Of a stretch of 64,000 nucleotides of DNA, positions 38,101 through 45,567 are shown in pieces. A program made the translations under genes and the position numbers. Under the pieces are notes generated by a model. It did not search any database. It was not told the DNA's origin and was given only the letters and a program-made list of their open reading frames with translations. Position 1 is the first letter of the stretch, and each line of letters starts with the position of its first letter. The stretch is from Verrucomicrobiales bacterium (GTDB lineage: Bacteria; Verrucomicrobiota; Verrucomicrobiia; Verrucomicrobiales; DEV007): positions 211,101 through 275,100 of the forward strand of contig JARGPH010000002.1 in assembly GCA_029213065.1 (NCBI GenBank). The letters are read 5' to 3'.

Positions 38101-38918
38101 TAGTCAGGACGACCGGATTCTGTGTAAAGGAACTCGCCGTTGTCGCCACGTTTGTTCTGGTCAACTTCATACCAGCGCTGCCATTCCTCACCAACGTAGA
38201 GCTTTCCGCCCTTGTCGAAAATACCAATCGGTTCCGCAGGTCTGCCGGATTCGCGATAGATCTGGTGAGTTAAAATATAGACGTCGAGATCGCCATCACG
38301 GTCGAAATCGGCAAATGCGGGGATAACGGAGCCTTCTTTAATATCGAGGCCGAATTCTGCTGCTTTATCGACAAAGGTGATAGGACCCTCGGTTCTAACC
38401 CCGTTTTCAATCGCCGAGTTAATAAAAAGCTGGTTCGGGAAATCGTAATTGCAGACGTAGATATCGAGATCTCCGTCATTATCGATATCGGCGAGTGAAA
38501 TCCCGACGGCCCAGGCTTCATCGCCACCGCCGACACCTGCCTGAGCGGTGACATCTTCAAACTTCAAGGTTTCGCGTTGAAGGTAGAGGCCGTTTTCGAG
38601 CGGACCGTTGCCGGCAAAGATATCAGGGCGGCCGTCCAAATCGAGATCTCCGACCGCGACCGCAGCGCAGGCTGATGACGAGTGGTAAGCGCGGGCAAGC
38701 GGGTGATCAGCGAGGATCGGGGAGACATGATTCACTCCGGTTTCCTCCGGCTTGAGAAGTTTAAACAGAGTCTTGACCTCCGGGTCGCGGGACGTTTCAG
38801 CAAGTGGGCGGGAGGAAACCAGCTCGTTAGCGAAAACAGGTGCCGCGATGAGAGAGCCGAGGAGCAGGACGTTGAAAATTGACGACCGACGATTGTTTCG
38901 GTTCGGGGGGAAATCCAT
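35136..38918 (-). CDS. Secreted FG-GAP/VCBS repeat protein with ASPIC/UnbV domain (CRTAC1-like)
   Basis: ATG 38918 gives MDFPPNRNNRRSSIFNVLLLGSL with signal cleavage near PVFANE; the frame is open 42 nt upstream. About 1260 residues contain many Ca-binding FG-GAP loops of DxDxDGxxD type (DLDLDGRPDIF, DIDNDGDLDIYV, DFDNDGLSDLFF, DVDGDGDPDFV) that build beta-propellers. An ASPIC/UnbV domain (TLVTIETPDGTKQSRQLFPYGGYLDADEPILQFG) lies mid-protein, and a second propeller half follows. These proteins are extracellular or surface-bound, perhaps in adhesion or polymer binding. The next gene is a di-haem peroxidase. Confidence 0.92.
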   Translation of the reverse strand: MDFPPNRNNRRSSIFNVLLLGSLIAAPVFANELVSSRPLAETSRDPEVKTLFKLLKPEETGVNHVSPILADHPLARAYHSSSACAAVAVGDLDLDGRPDIFAGNGPLENGLYLQRETLKFEDVTAQAGVGGGDEAWAVGISLADIDNDGDLDIYVCNYDFPNQLFINSAIENGVRTEGPITFVDKAAEFGLDIKEGSVIPAFADFDRDGDLDVYILTHQIYRESGRPAEPIGIFDKGGKLYVGEEWQRWYEVDQNKRGDNGEFLYTESGRPDYFLRNDGEKGFVEITEAAGITKERHWGNSATWWDYNYDGWPDLYVGNDFKSPDFLYRNNGDGTFTEVSEKHVRHTTWFSMGAVQSDFNNDGYIDFLLADMMPKTHYMQMASMASMADRHDNLYYVDGAEQIMHNTMHVNTGTNEFLEGAWMAGVAQTEWTWAIRSADFDNDGLSDLFFCNGIPRQFNHSDLPEISHATLVGKTHWDHYRDTPTRREQNLAYKNLGDFQFDDVSKAWGLDHVGMSYGASLSDLDGDGRVDLLTSNLDDPLSVYHNQSTEGNRLVVELKGTRSNTQGIGTLVTIETPDGTKQSRQLFPYGGYLDADEPILQFGLGENAAITKMRLEWPSGEIQEIDDLKVNHRYTITEPDTGAKPDPPVQSRELQNPWFREVPSLKGFSHKELEFDDYDRQPLLPFKLSQLGPGQAWGDVDGDGDPDFVLSGAAGQPTQIFRNQTTPGSGDVILAPDPQAVFEEDARFEDMGMLLVDIDGDGDLDLYAASGGVEATPNSPVLLDRLYLNDGNGNFTAAPENTLPGSMNSSGTVSAADFDRDGDLDLFVGSRSVPGMFPLSPKSSLLRNDNGTFTDVTATVAPGLLEPGMVTSSLWSDPDNDGWLDLLVTTEWGPIKFFKNKQGTFVDQSEAAGLEGTGLASHGWWTGIDGRDIDNDGDIDYVVTNLGRNSTYNASLESPELIFFGDFDNSGKSHIVEARFLNENGETICYPRRGFMASVGAMPFIADKIQTFHNYASLPLSGIYDIDKIQAASQFRANNMDSSLLINDGTGRFEMKALPHLAQISPGFGIVLRDIDLDGLCDCYIVQNHFNITAEQGRLDGGLSTLLKGTGNPSEPFELIWHHESGLVVPGDAKSLAAIDVNLDGWEDFVVGVNDADPQIFINDLADRSPGTPLRIRLKGAPGNPQSIGAKVTVAAGNFAPQTTEIFAGGSYLGQSGSDLIFAVPKNTKTPIEVTVRWPDGKTSVTKAAPEAKFLELDRK

Positions 38919-38979
38919 ATTGAATTCAGAGTGAGTAATTATTCGGGGAGTAAATACCATTTTCTGAAACGCTTCAAGA

Positions 38980-39087
38980 CTAACCGTGACACGCAGGAGG
39001 CGTGTCTGTGTGATGTGCCGGGGCGACTTTGAGCCGGATGCATTCCGCAGGCTTGTTGCAGCAGGGGCACTGGATCGGATCGATCAT
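38980..39087 (-). CDS. Candidate 35-residue cysteine-rich protein
   Basis: A short frame starting MIDPIQCPCCNKPAEC and ending PPACHG has five Cys, two of them adjacent, plus three His, like a miniature zinc- or cluster-binding knuckle. An AT-rich region upstream (39088-39130) could hold a promoter, but there is no clear ribosome-binding site. It is too short to tell from chance without homologues. It lies just upstream of the FG-GAP gene on the same strand. Confidence 0.35.
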   Translation of the reverse strand: MIDPIQCPCCNKPAECIRLKVAPAHHTDTPPACHG

Positions 39088-39394
39088 ATTGCCTATTTTA
39101 CATTACATATATTGTAGGAAGTTATTGTAAGGCTTTGTGAGATGGGCTGATTGGGTCTTTTGAGCCGCGAGCGCATCGTTCCTGTTCTAAGATCCCTGTG
39201 TCTCGCTCGTTCTCTTATTGGATCGAGTGTTCCACATGGAATGCTGGCAACTCATTATAATTACAAGCTGCTGACATTTTGCATCGCCCGGTCGATTTTG
39301 ATGGCGCGTCTTGATCCGCATTCAATCATCACTTAAATCAGTTTGCCCGGCTATTTGTATCGGTTACTTTGAAACTCCCCAATTTTTATTCTGT
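39088..39394. other. Intergenic region between the cysteine-rich ORF and the TPR gene
   Basis: It holds an AT-rich stretch near 39090-39130 with TTACAT/TTGTAA-type repeats, suited to a promoter for the minus strand, and a small inverted repeat TTCCA-ca-TGGAA (39230-39241). A 61-codon frame at 39151 has no supporting features. Nothing else is recognised. Confidence 0.4.
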
Positions 39395-40477
39395 ATGAAC
39401 AACGGACTTCGCTCATTATTTCTGGGCACCTGCATATCTTTTATTTTGCCCAATCCGGCTCACTCGCTTGATCTCTTCAAGCGCAGTGAGAAAAAAGTTT
39501 TGAATGCCGAGCAGCTCAGCACTCAGGAAGGTACCGCTGATGCTTTGCTGAAAAAGGCAGCTGCCTACGAGGCTTCCGGTAAAAAGCGCCAGGCCCGCGA
39601 CACATACAAATCGGTGAGTCGTTCTTATCCGAGAACTGAAGCCGGCGCTGAGGCAAAGTTCAATTACGCCCGACTCCTTGAATCTGATGGTGATGGTCGT
39701 AAAGCTTTTGAGGAATACGAGGAGTTGATCACGAATCATCGTAATTCACCACGGTTTAATGAAGCGATCGGGCGCCAGTTCGATATTGCCGAGGCACTCA
39801 GAAAATCGGATAAAAAAGGATTTCTGGGCCTTGGCGCTCCGATTCAGCCTTCAGCGCTGATTGAGATGTTCCAGTTTATCAGCACCAATGCCCCGCACTC
39901 TGAATATGCGCCCAAATCATTGCTGAATATCGGCTACGTTCGGACCAAAGTTGCTGAAATGAATGAAGCGATTGCTGCGTTTCAATCGGTGGTTGATACG
40001 TATGCCGGCACTTCCTACGCCAAGGAAGCTCAGTATGAAATCTTCCGCCTGCGCGGCGTTAAAGCCGAAGATTCTGAAAGTCCTGTCATGGATAGAGCTC
40101 AAGTCGAAGCCGGGCTTGATTTTGTGAATCAGAATCCGGATGACCAGCGTGCTGCGGAGATCAAGACTGACTTGAGCGAAATTGAAGCGCGCTCTATGGA
40201 GAAGCTCTACAAGACCGGGATGTTCTACGAGAACAGCGGAAAGCCGGATTCTGCGAGGATCTATTACCGCGAAGTGATCAAAAACCCAAACACGAGCTGG
40301 GCCTCCAAAGCTCAGGAGCGCTTAAATCGTCTCGACAGTGCTCCGGATTCGGTTGAGAAGAAGGCGGGACTGTTCGGGGCGAATCCACTGAAGAAAGACA
40401 AGGTGGAAATGCGCACCTCTTCCGATGAAATTCTTCCTTTGGCTGGCGATGACGCCTCCGCAGCAGATGCCGAATAA
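39395..40477 (+). CDS. Exported TPR-repeat protein, BamD/YbgF-like
   Basis: ATG 39395 gives a signal sequence MNNGLRSLFLGTCISFILPNPAHS; an upstream in-frame start at 39311 is less likely. Tetratricopeptide-type repeats fill the rest: ADALLKKAAAYEASGKKRQARDTY, AEAKFNYARLLESDGDGRKAFEEY, SLLNIGYVRTKVAEMNEAIAAFQSVV and KLYKTGMFYENSGKPDSARIYYREV. This pattern is shared by BamD and YbgF, which help outer-membrane assembly or integrity. There is no lipobox Cys, so a true BamD lipoprotein is unlikely. The next gene is lptE, which fits an envelope-biogenesis cluster. Confidence 0.78.
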   Translation: MNNGLRSLFLGTCISFILPNPAHSLDLFKRSEKKVLNAEQLSTQEGTADALLKKAAAYEASGKKRQARDTYKSVSRSYPRTEAGAEAKFNYARLLESDGDGRKAFEEYEELITNHRNSPRFNEAIGRQFDIAEALRKSDKKGFLGLGAPIQPSALIEMFQFISTNAPHSEYAPKSLLNIGYVRTKVAEMNEAIAAFQSVVDTYAGTSYAKEAQYEIFRLRGVKAEDSESPVMDRAQVEAGLDFVNQNPDDQRAAEIKTDLSEIEARSMEKLYKTGMFYENSGKPDSARIYYREVIKNPNTSWASKAQERLNRLDSAPDSVEKKAGLFGANPLKKDKVEMRTSSDEILPLAGDDASAADAE

Positions 40478-40603
40478 GAGGTTTTTGAAACAGCGATTGA
40501 TTAGAGGCTTGTCTTTCTGGTTTTCCGGCCTAATTTCGGTTCATTGTTGTAAATTTCGTTTCGATTTAACGAAAGAGGCTTGAGGCCTCCCAATCTTGTT
40601 CCC

Positions 40604-41203
40604 ATGAAGCCGGTATCTTCACTTTCTTTCCTTGCTCTTATTTGCGGTGCGCTTGTCAGTTTGAGCGGTTGCGCCGGCTATCAGCTTGGCGGTGCCAAGC
40701 CCGCCAGCTATTCCGGAATCAACAATATCTTTATTCCCAGCTTTAAGAACAGCACGCTTGAACCGAGGCTCTCCAGCCTCGTCACCAATGCGGTTTTAAA
40801 AGAGGTTCAGGCGGACGGAACCTACAAAGTAACAAACCGGGCAAACTGTGACGCCGTACTCATGGGAACCATCGCCGATGTCACAAAGACCCAGTTGCGT
40901 GCCGAGAAAACAAATACTCTGGAATCTACGGAATTGAGTGTGCGATTGATCTGTGATTTCTATCTTGCTGATCCGAACACAGGCAAGCGAATCACGGGAT
41001 TGCAGGATAAAACGATCGACAAGGCTGCGGTTCTCTCTGAAGAGAGAAGCTATGACCCTCTCAGGGTGAATCTCGGACGTGTCTACGGATCTACCATTCA
41101 GGTGGTGGATGAAAGTTTCCAGGTCGGTGAGCGCGGTGCCCTCGCCATTGCTGCCGAAGATCTTGCGACGCAGCTTGTCTCGCAGTTATCCAATGGATGG
41201 TAA
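40604..41203 (+). CDS. lptE: LPS-assembly lipoprotein LptE-like
   Basis: ATG 40604 gives MKPVSSLSFLALICGALVSLSGC, a lipoprotein signal with lipobox LSGC. The mature part starts AGYQLGG, the typical LptE GYxL start, followed by IPSFKNSTLEPRLSSLVTNAVLKEV and a beta-rich body. LptE sits in the outer membrane with LptD to insert lipopolysaccharide. An LptF/LptG permease gene occurs 7 kb further on. The end overlaps the rsmI start by 11 nt. Confidence 0.82.
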   Translation: MKPVSSLSFLALICGALVSLSGCAGYQLGGAKPASYSGINNIFIPSFKNSTLEPRLSSLVTNAVLKEVQADGTYKVTNRANCDAVLMGTIADVTKTQLRAEKTNTLESTELSVRLICDFYLADPNTGKRITGLQDKTIDKAAVLSEERSYDPLRVNLGRVYGSTIQVVDESFQVGERGALAIAAEDLATQLVSQLSNGW

Positions 41204-42002
41204 CCCGGAGTCGGCTGACGATTTAACGGGTATTGGTGGCGATGAGTCACCGTCAGGCAGTGCCGGCGCCTCTCAGGCGGTTGGACGCGGACGTCTCCAA
41301 CTCGTTGCCAGTCCCATTGGCAACCTCGGCGATATTACTTTCCGCGCAGCGGAGGCGCTTAAGAACGCCAATGTCATTGCCTGCGAGGACACCCGGCATA
41401 CCTCCCGACTCTTGAATCACCTCGGGGTGAAAAATAAGGAACTCGTAGCCCTTCACGAGCACAACGAGCAACAGCGCTCCGGGCGTCTCGTCGAGCGGGC
41501 TCTGAGTGGCGAGGTGGTCGCTTACGTGTCCGATGCCGGAATGCCGACTATTTCAGATCCCGGCTACCGAATTGTCAGAGCGAGTTACGATGCGGGATTG
41601 CTTGTCGAAGTTCTCCCCGGCGCCTGTGCGGTGGTCACGGCGCTTGCCGGTTCGGGAATGCCGACAGACGCATTCTACTTTGGTGGATTCCTTCCGGTAA
41701 AGTCCGGTCGGCGGATGAATGAACTTACGACAGCACTGGATCGCAAAGAAACTTCGATCTATTACGAGTCTCCGCACCGTCTTTTGAAAACGCTCAATGC
41801 CTTGTGTGAGATCGCCCCGGAGCGGGAGATCTGTGTGGCGAGAGAGTTAACGAAGAAATTTGAGTCGTTCCATCGAGGTCAGGCTCAGGAGGTTCGCGCC
41901 CATTTCAGCGAGGTGAATCCGAAAGGTGAAATCACCTTTCTCATCCAGGGTAAGGGCAATCGAAAGCAGAAGCGCGAGAAGCTCCGGCCTGAAAAGAAAT
42001 GA
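41193..42002 (+). CDS. rsmI: 16S rRNA (cytidine-1402-2'-O)-methyltransferase RsmI
   Basis: ATG 41193 lies inside the lptE end, so the two are translationally coupled; longer in-frame starts run through lptE. After about 30 non-conserved residues comes the RsmI pattern LVASPIGNLGDITFRAAEAL, IACEDTRHTSRLL, VAYVSDAGMPTISDPGYRIV (SAM-binding), VLPGACAVVTALAGSGMPTD, YESPHRLLKTL and VARELTKKFESFHRG. It 2'-O-methylates C1402 in the 30S decoding site. The Lys/Arg-rich tail may bind RNA. Confidence 0.93.
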   Translation: MDGNPESADDLTGIGGDESPSGSAGASQAVGRGRLQLVASPIGNLGDITFRAAEALKNANVIACEDTRHTSRLLNHLGVKNKELVALHEHNEQQRSGRLVERALSGEVVAYVSDAGMPTISDPGYRIVRASYDAGLLVEVLPGACAVVTALAGSGMPTDAFYFGGFLPVKSGRRMNELTTALDRKETSIYYESPHRLLKTLNALCEIAPEREICVARELTKKFESFHRGQAQEVRAHFSEVNPKGEITFLIQGKGNRKQKREKLRPEKK

Positions 42003-42066
42003 GGCGGAATCTTTCGACCCCGCCCCACTTTCATCTCTTCACCAATGCCCGTAAGGCAAAATTTAG

Positions 42067-42342
42067 TCAGACCTTATCGTAGGTGAAATCATTCCCGAGG
42101 GTCTCTTTTGCCGGCTTCCGTTTAGAGGAGGGCTTGTCGGTGGGATAAATAGCACCCCCGGGGAATGAGCGTCGACTCAGTGGTTGTCTGCCAATCGGGA
42201 CACGCTTGCTTTCATCATATCTCTGTTGAGCGGTCACGGGTAGTTCCCTGAGGGACTCCGATACCGTTGGCAGTGCATTCTCCTGAAGCTCAGGAAGAAG
42301 GTAGAATAAGTCGCGTGGCCTGTTGTCGATGCCGATGAACAT
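42067..42342 (-). CDS. Small hypothetical protein
   Basis: A 91-residue frame between rsmI and panB, read away from an AT-rich spacer. MFIGIDNRPRDLFYLLPELQENALP is protein-like, and the tail is basic and proline-containing. No family recognised, no signal peptide, and no clear ribosome-binding site. It may be real but could be a chance frame. Confidence 0.4.
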   Translation of the reverse strand: MFIGIDNRPRDLFYLLPELQENALPTVSESLRELPVTAQQRYDESKRVPIGRQPLSRRSFPGGAIYPTDKPSSKRKPAKETLGNDFTYDKV

Positions 42343-42607
42343 GTTGTCTGTTTGTTTTGCCTGAATGGTTCTTACGCTTTTTGTTTAAACAGCGGCAGGA
42401 ATTCTCAGGCTCCGCCACTCAGGACTTTTGGTTTGTGTTCTAATATCTTATTATAATTTTCATAATTAGACAATTTATTTATACTTTATTTTAAAATTAA
42501 AATTAAAATTTTCGGCTTCAAATGGGACTTTCCTGACTCGCTGCCGTTGAGGGCAAAGAGTTCCAAGTGAATTTGCGACATTTCATTAATCGTTTAGAAT
42601 CCAAAAA
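42343..42607. promoter_or_regulatory. AT-rich spacer upstream of panB
   Basis: 42440-42515 is nearly free of G and C, unlike the rest of the window, with a tandem ATTAAA run (42493-42511) and a TATACT box at 42480-42485 that could serve as a -10. The -35 (TTTTCA) is weak. It probably carries promoters for panB and perhaps for the divergent small ORF. No riboswitch-like structure was recognised. Confidence 0.35.
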
Positions 42608-43369
42608 ATGGATCACTCCCCCACTCTTTCTCTTGCCGATCGCCTTGAACGACCGATCTCGGCCATCACCGCTTATGATTACCCGATGGCCCGGTTGTGC
42701 GACGAAGCCGGCATTCAGATGATTCTGGTTGGCGACTCGCTGGGAATGGTTGTTGCGGGGCATCCTGACACGACTTCAGTGACGCTTGAGCAGATCATCT
42801 ATCATACGGAGATGGTTTCACGCGGGGCAAAGCATGCCGTCATCGTCGCTGACTTGCCGATTCATACTTACGACGATCCGGAGATGGCTCTTCAAAGCAG
42901 CCGGCAATTGATCGCTGCCGGAGCAGATGCCGTTAAGCTGGAAGGCGGCCTCGGGCAGATTGAAAAGGTGAAGAAATTGCGAGCCTCCGGAATTGAGGTC
43001 TGCGGGCATCTCGGGATGCTTCCCCAGCGAGTCAAAGAGGAAGGCGGCTATAAGAAAAAGGGGAAAACCGGTGCGGAAGTCGACGGAATGGTTGAGGCCG
43101 CGAAGGCATTGGAGGAAGCGGGCGTGTTCGCTATCGTGCTGGAGAGCATGCTGCCATCAGCGGCAGAAGCGATCACGGCGGCGGTTCAGGTTCCCACGAT
43201 CGGAATCGGTGCAGGTGGGCAATGTGACGGTGAAATCCGGGTCCTGCACGATGTCATTGGCAGTTCCCCCTGGTTTGTTCCTCCCTTTGCGACCGTTCAC
43301 GGAAATGTGGCCGAAGTGACCGTCGATGCACTGGCAAAGTATCTTGAAGAAATTCAATCCACCCGTTAG
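42608..43369 (+). CDS. panB: 3-methyl-2-oxobutanoate hydroxymethyltransferase PanB
   Basis: A 253-residue TIM-barrel enzyme adding a hydroxymethyl group from methylene-THF to alpha-ketoisovalerate, the first step of pantothenate and CoA synthesis. Family motifs are in order: ITAYDYPMARLCDEAGIQMILVGDSLGMV, ADLPIHTYDDPEMALQSSRQLI, ADAVKLEGG, VCGHLGMLPQ, and VPTIGIGAGGQCDGEIRVLHDVIG. The Mg-binding Asp and Glu are present. No panC gene is in view. Confidence 0.95.
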   Translation: MDHSPTLSLADRLERPISAITAYDYPMARLCDEAGIQMILVGDSLGMVVAGHPDTTSVTLEQIIYHTEMVSRGAKHAVIVADLPIHTYDDPEMALQSSRQLIAAGADAVKLEGGLGQIEKVKKLRASGIEVCGHLGMLPQRVKEEGGYKKKGKTGAEVDGMVEAAKALEEAGVFAIVLESMLPSAAEAITAAVQVPTIGIGAGGQCDGEIRVLHDVIGSSPWFVPPFATVHGNVAEVTVDALAKYLEEIQSTR

Positions 43370-43764
43370 TGCGGTTACGCTGCGCTCTATTTGGCAGGGA
43401 AAAAAATACTTGCGTGATTCCTCCTCTCAAGCCACAGTCAATTGTCTCTGACCTGTTCCAGGCTACTGATCTGTGCTTCTTTTCATCTATTTCCTGCACG
43501 GTAAGCCTGCGAAAATATTAAGGGACAACGTCTTCTGTCGGCGTGGCATTCTGCTCATGCTTTGATTTGAACTTTGGTTCTCTTGACAGTCAAGACGACC
43601 AAACCAGTTACCTCGGATACGATCCGTATTAAATTAATTCAGTGTTCGCCTGCCTATCGCCATGGTTATCTCAGATTCTCCAAATGCGTTTGACTACAAG
43701 GCTCTCTGAGTTTTAGCCAATTTCCAAAAGGATTCCCAATCCGCCCCCCTTTCTACAGAGTTTC
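43370..43764. other. 395-nt leader region upstream of rho
   Basis: This long spacer carries an inverted repeat CTTGAC-a-GTCAAG (43582-43594) that includes a TTGACA-like box, but no -10 at good spacing. No gene longer than background is seen. A long untranslated leader is usual for autoregulated rho genes, so control of Rho synthesis here is likely but not proven. Confidence 0.4.
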
Positions 43765-45504
43765 ATGAGTCACGACGATTCTACCGATCAAACGGACGTG
43801 CCAAAGGGCGCGTCATCAAAGGAGAAGGCTGCTACGGCTGCGACAAAGGAGAAGGCCCCCGGGAAAGCATCCAAGGCACCCCGGAAGGAGAAAGCCGAGG
43901 TGGCTCCTGAAGAAAAATCGTCAAAGCCGAAGAAGAAGGCAGCAAAAGCCAACGCTCAAGACGATTCATCTGAAACTTCACCTTCGGCAACCGATTCAGC
44001 GGAAACGGGTGCCGGGAAAGGAAAATCCGATCGCGCCCCGGCGAGAAAGAAGCGTTCGGAGTCCAATTCCGAATCTTCCGACAATCGCTCTGACGAGAAC
44101 AGCGACAATCGTTCGGATCATGAAGGTCGTGATGATCGACGCAACAACCGCCAGCGCTCCTCCCGCAACAGTGGCGGTAGACGGGGCAACAATCGTCGCC
44201 GCAGACAGGATGGTGGTGACGGAAAGCCCCGCAACGACGAAGCCGAGGGCGATTCTGACAACGGTTCATCCGGCGACGAGAATTCAGAGAACCGCCAACC
44301 TCAAAAAACGCGAAAGCAGCGCTACCAGGAGCGTAAAGAAAAGGAGCGTGCCCGCGAAGCAGCCGCTCTCGAAGCTGCCCCCGCGATTGAATCAGAGGGA
44401 ATCGTTGAGATCTCTTCGAAAGGATTCGGATTTCTCCGTGAGAGTAAACGCGGATTTCAACAGTCTCCCAAGGATGTCTTCATCACGCCGGAGATCGTCC
44501 GTATTCACGGGCTTCGTGACGGTTTGATGGTGAAATGCATCTCGAAAGAAGGCCTTCGCGGTCCCCAGCTGATCGAGTTGGTCTCGATCAACGATGCTTC
44601 ACCGGAAGAATACGCGCTTCTCCCCTATTTTGAGGAGCTTACCGCGATCAATCCGAATAAGAAACTTACCCTCGAAACGGAATCGACCCGGGCGACCACC
44701 CGCGTCATTGATCTTGTTGCGCCGATCGGTCGCGGACAGCGTGGACTGATCGTGGCTCCTCCCCGCACCGGCAAGACGACTCTGCTCCACCATATCGCGG
44801 AAGGGATCCAGAAAAATTACGACGAGGAGATTCATCTCATGGTGCTTCTCGTTGACGAACGCCCCGAGGAAGTGACTGATTTTCAGCGTTCCTTCCCGGG
44901 AGTGGAAATTTTCTCAAGCTCCAACGACAGCGAAGCGAAGGACCATGCCCGTATCGCTCTGCTTGCGATCGAGCGAGCCAAACGTCTTGTCGAAGCCGGA
45001 AAGCATGTCGTCATGCTGATGGATTCGATCACTCGACTGGCCCGTGCCTTTAACAGCCAGATGCGCGGAGGTAAAGGTCGCGGCACTGCCAGTGGTGGAC
45101 TCACCGTGGGAGCGCTCGAAGTTCCCCGTCGCATTTTTGCCGCTGCGCGGAACACTCGTGAGGCCGGTTCGTTGACTATCATTGCAACCGCATTGATCCA
45201 GACGAACAGCAAAGCGGACGAAGCCATTTTTCAGGAATTCAAAGGAACCGGCAACATGGAGTTGGTTCTCGATCGTCAGATCGCACAAAATTACGTTTAT
45301 CCCGCCGTCGATATTCACAAGTCAGGAACCCGGCGTGAAGAGCTTTTGCTCCCTCCCCATGTTCTCGAAAAGATCTATGTAATCCGTCGCGGACTCGGTG
45401 GCTATAAGCCTGTTGACGCGATGGAGTGGCTTCTTAAGTGCATGGAGAGATACCCGTCCAACGCTCAAATGTTGATGGATATCAAAACGAACGCACTGGC
45501 TTAG
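43765..45504 (+). CDS. rho: Transcription termination factor Rho with long charged N-terminal extension
   Basis: Residues 1 to about 205 are low-complexity Lys/Glu/Ser, then Arg/Asn/Asp-rich (RRGNNRRRRQDGG), and predicted disordered. The RNA-binding domain then starts at IVEISSKGFGFLRESKRGF, and the ATPase has GRGQRGLIVAPPRTGKTTLLH with the P-loop near residues 331-339, MVLLVDERPEEVTDF (Walker B), RAFNSQMRGGKGRGTASGGLT and the C-terminal NMELVLDRQIA. Rho is a hexameric helicase ending transcription. Long extensions are known in several phyla and can affect RNA binding or phase behaviour. Confidence 0.96.
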   Translation: MSHDDSTDQTDVPKGASSKEKAATAATKEKAPGKASKAPRKEKAEVAPEEKSSKPKKKAAKANAQDDSSETSPSATDSAETGAGKGKSDRAPARKKRSESNSESSDNRSDENSDNRSDHEGRDDRRNNRQRSSRNSGGRRGNNRRRRQDGGDGKPRNDEAEGDSDNGSSGDENSENRQPQKTRKQRYQERKEKERAREAAALEAAPAIESEGIVEISSKGFGFLRESKRGFQQSPKDVFITPEIVRIHGLRDGLMVKCISKEGLRGPQLIELVSINDASPEEYALLPYFEELTAINPNKKLTLETESTRATTRVIDLVAPIGRGQRGLIVAPPRTGKTTLLHHIAEGIQKNYDEEIHLMVLLVDERPEEVTDFQRSFPGVEIFSSSNDSEAKDHARIALLAIERAKRLVEAGKHVVMLMDSITRLARAFNSQMRGGKGRGTASGGLTVGALEVPRRIFAAARNTREAGSLTIIATALIQTNSKADEAIFQEFKGTGNMELVLDRQIAQNYVYPAVDIHKSGTRREELLLPPHVLEKIYVIRRGLGGYKPVDAMEWLLKCMERYPSNAQMLMDIKTNALA

Positions 45505-45567
45505 TGATTCAATTTCGACACCGCTTAGCGGTTGCAGTCCTCACATGATTTTGCTACATACACACGT

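Noticed and set aside
43583..43611. TTGACA box upstream of rho as a sigma-70 promoter
   Set aside because: No acceptable -10 at 15-19 nt, and the box is part of a small palindrome; left as a note in the leader entry.
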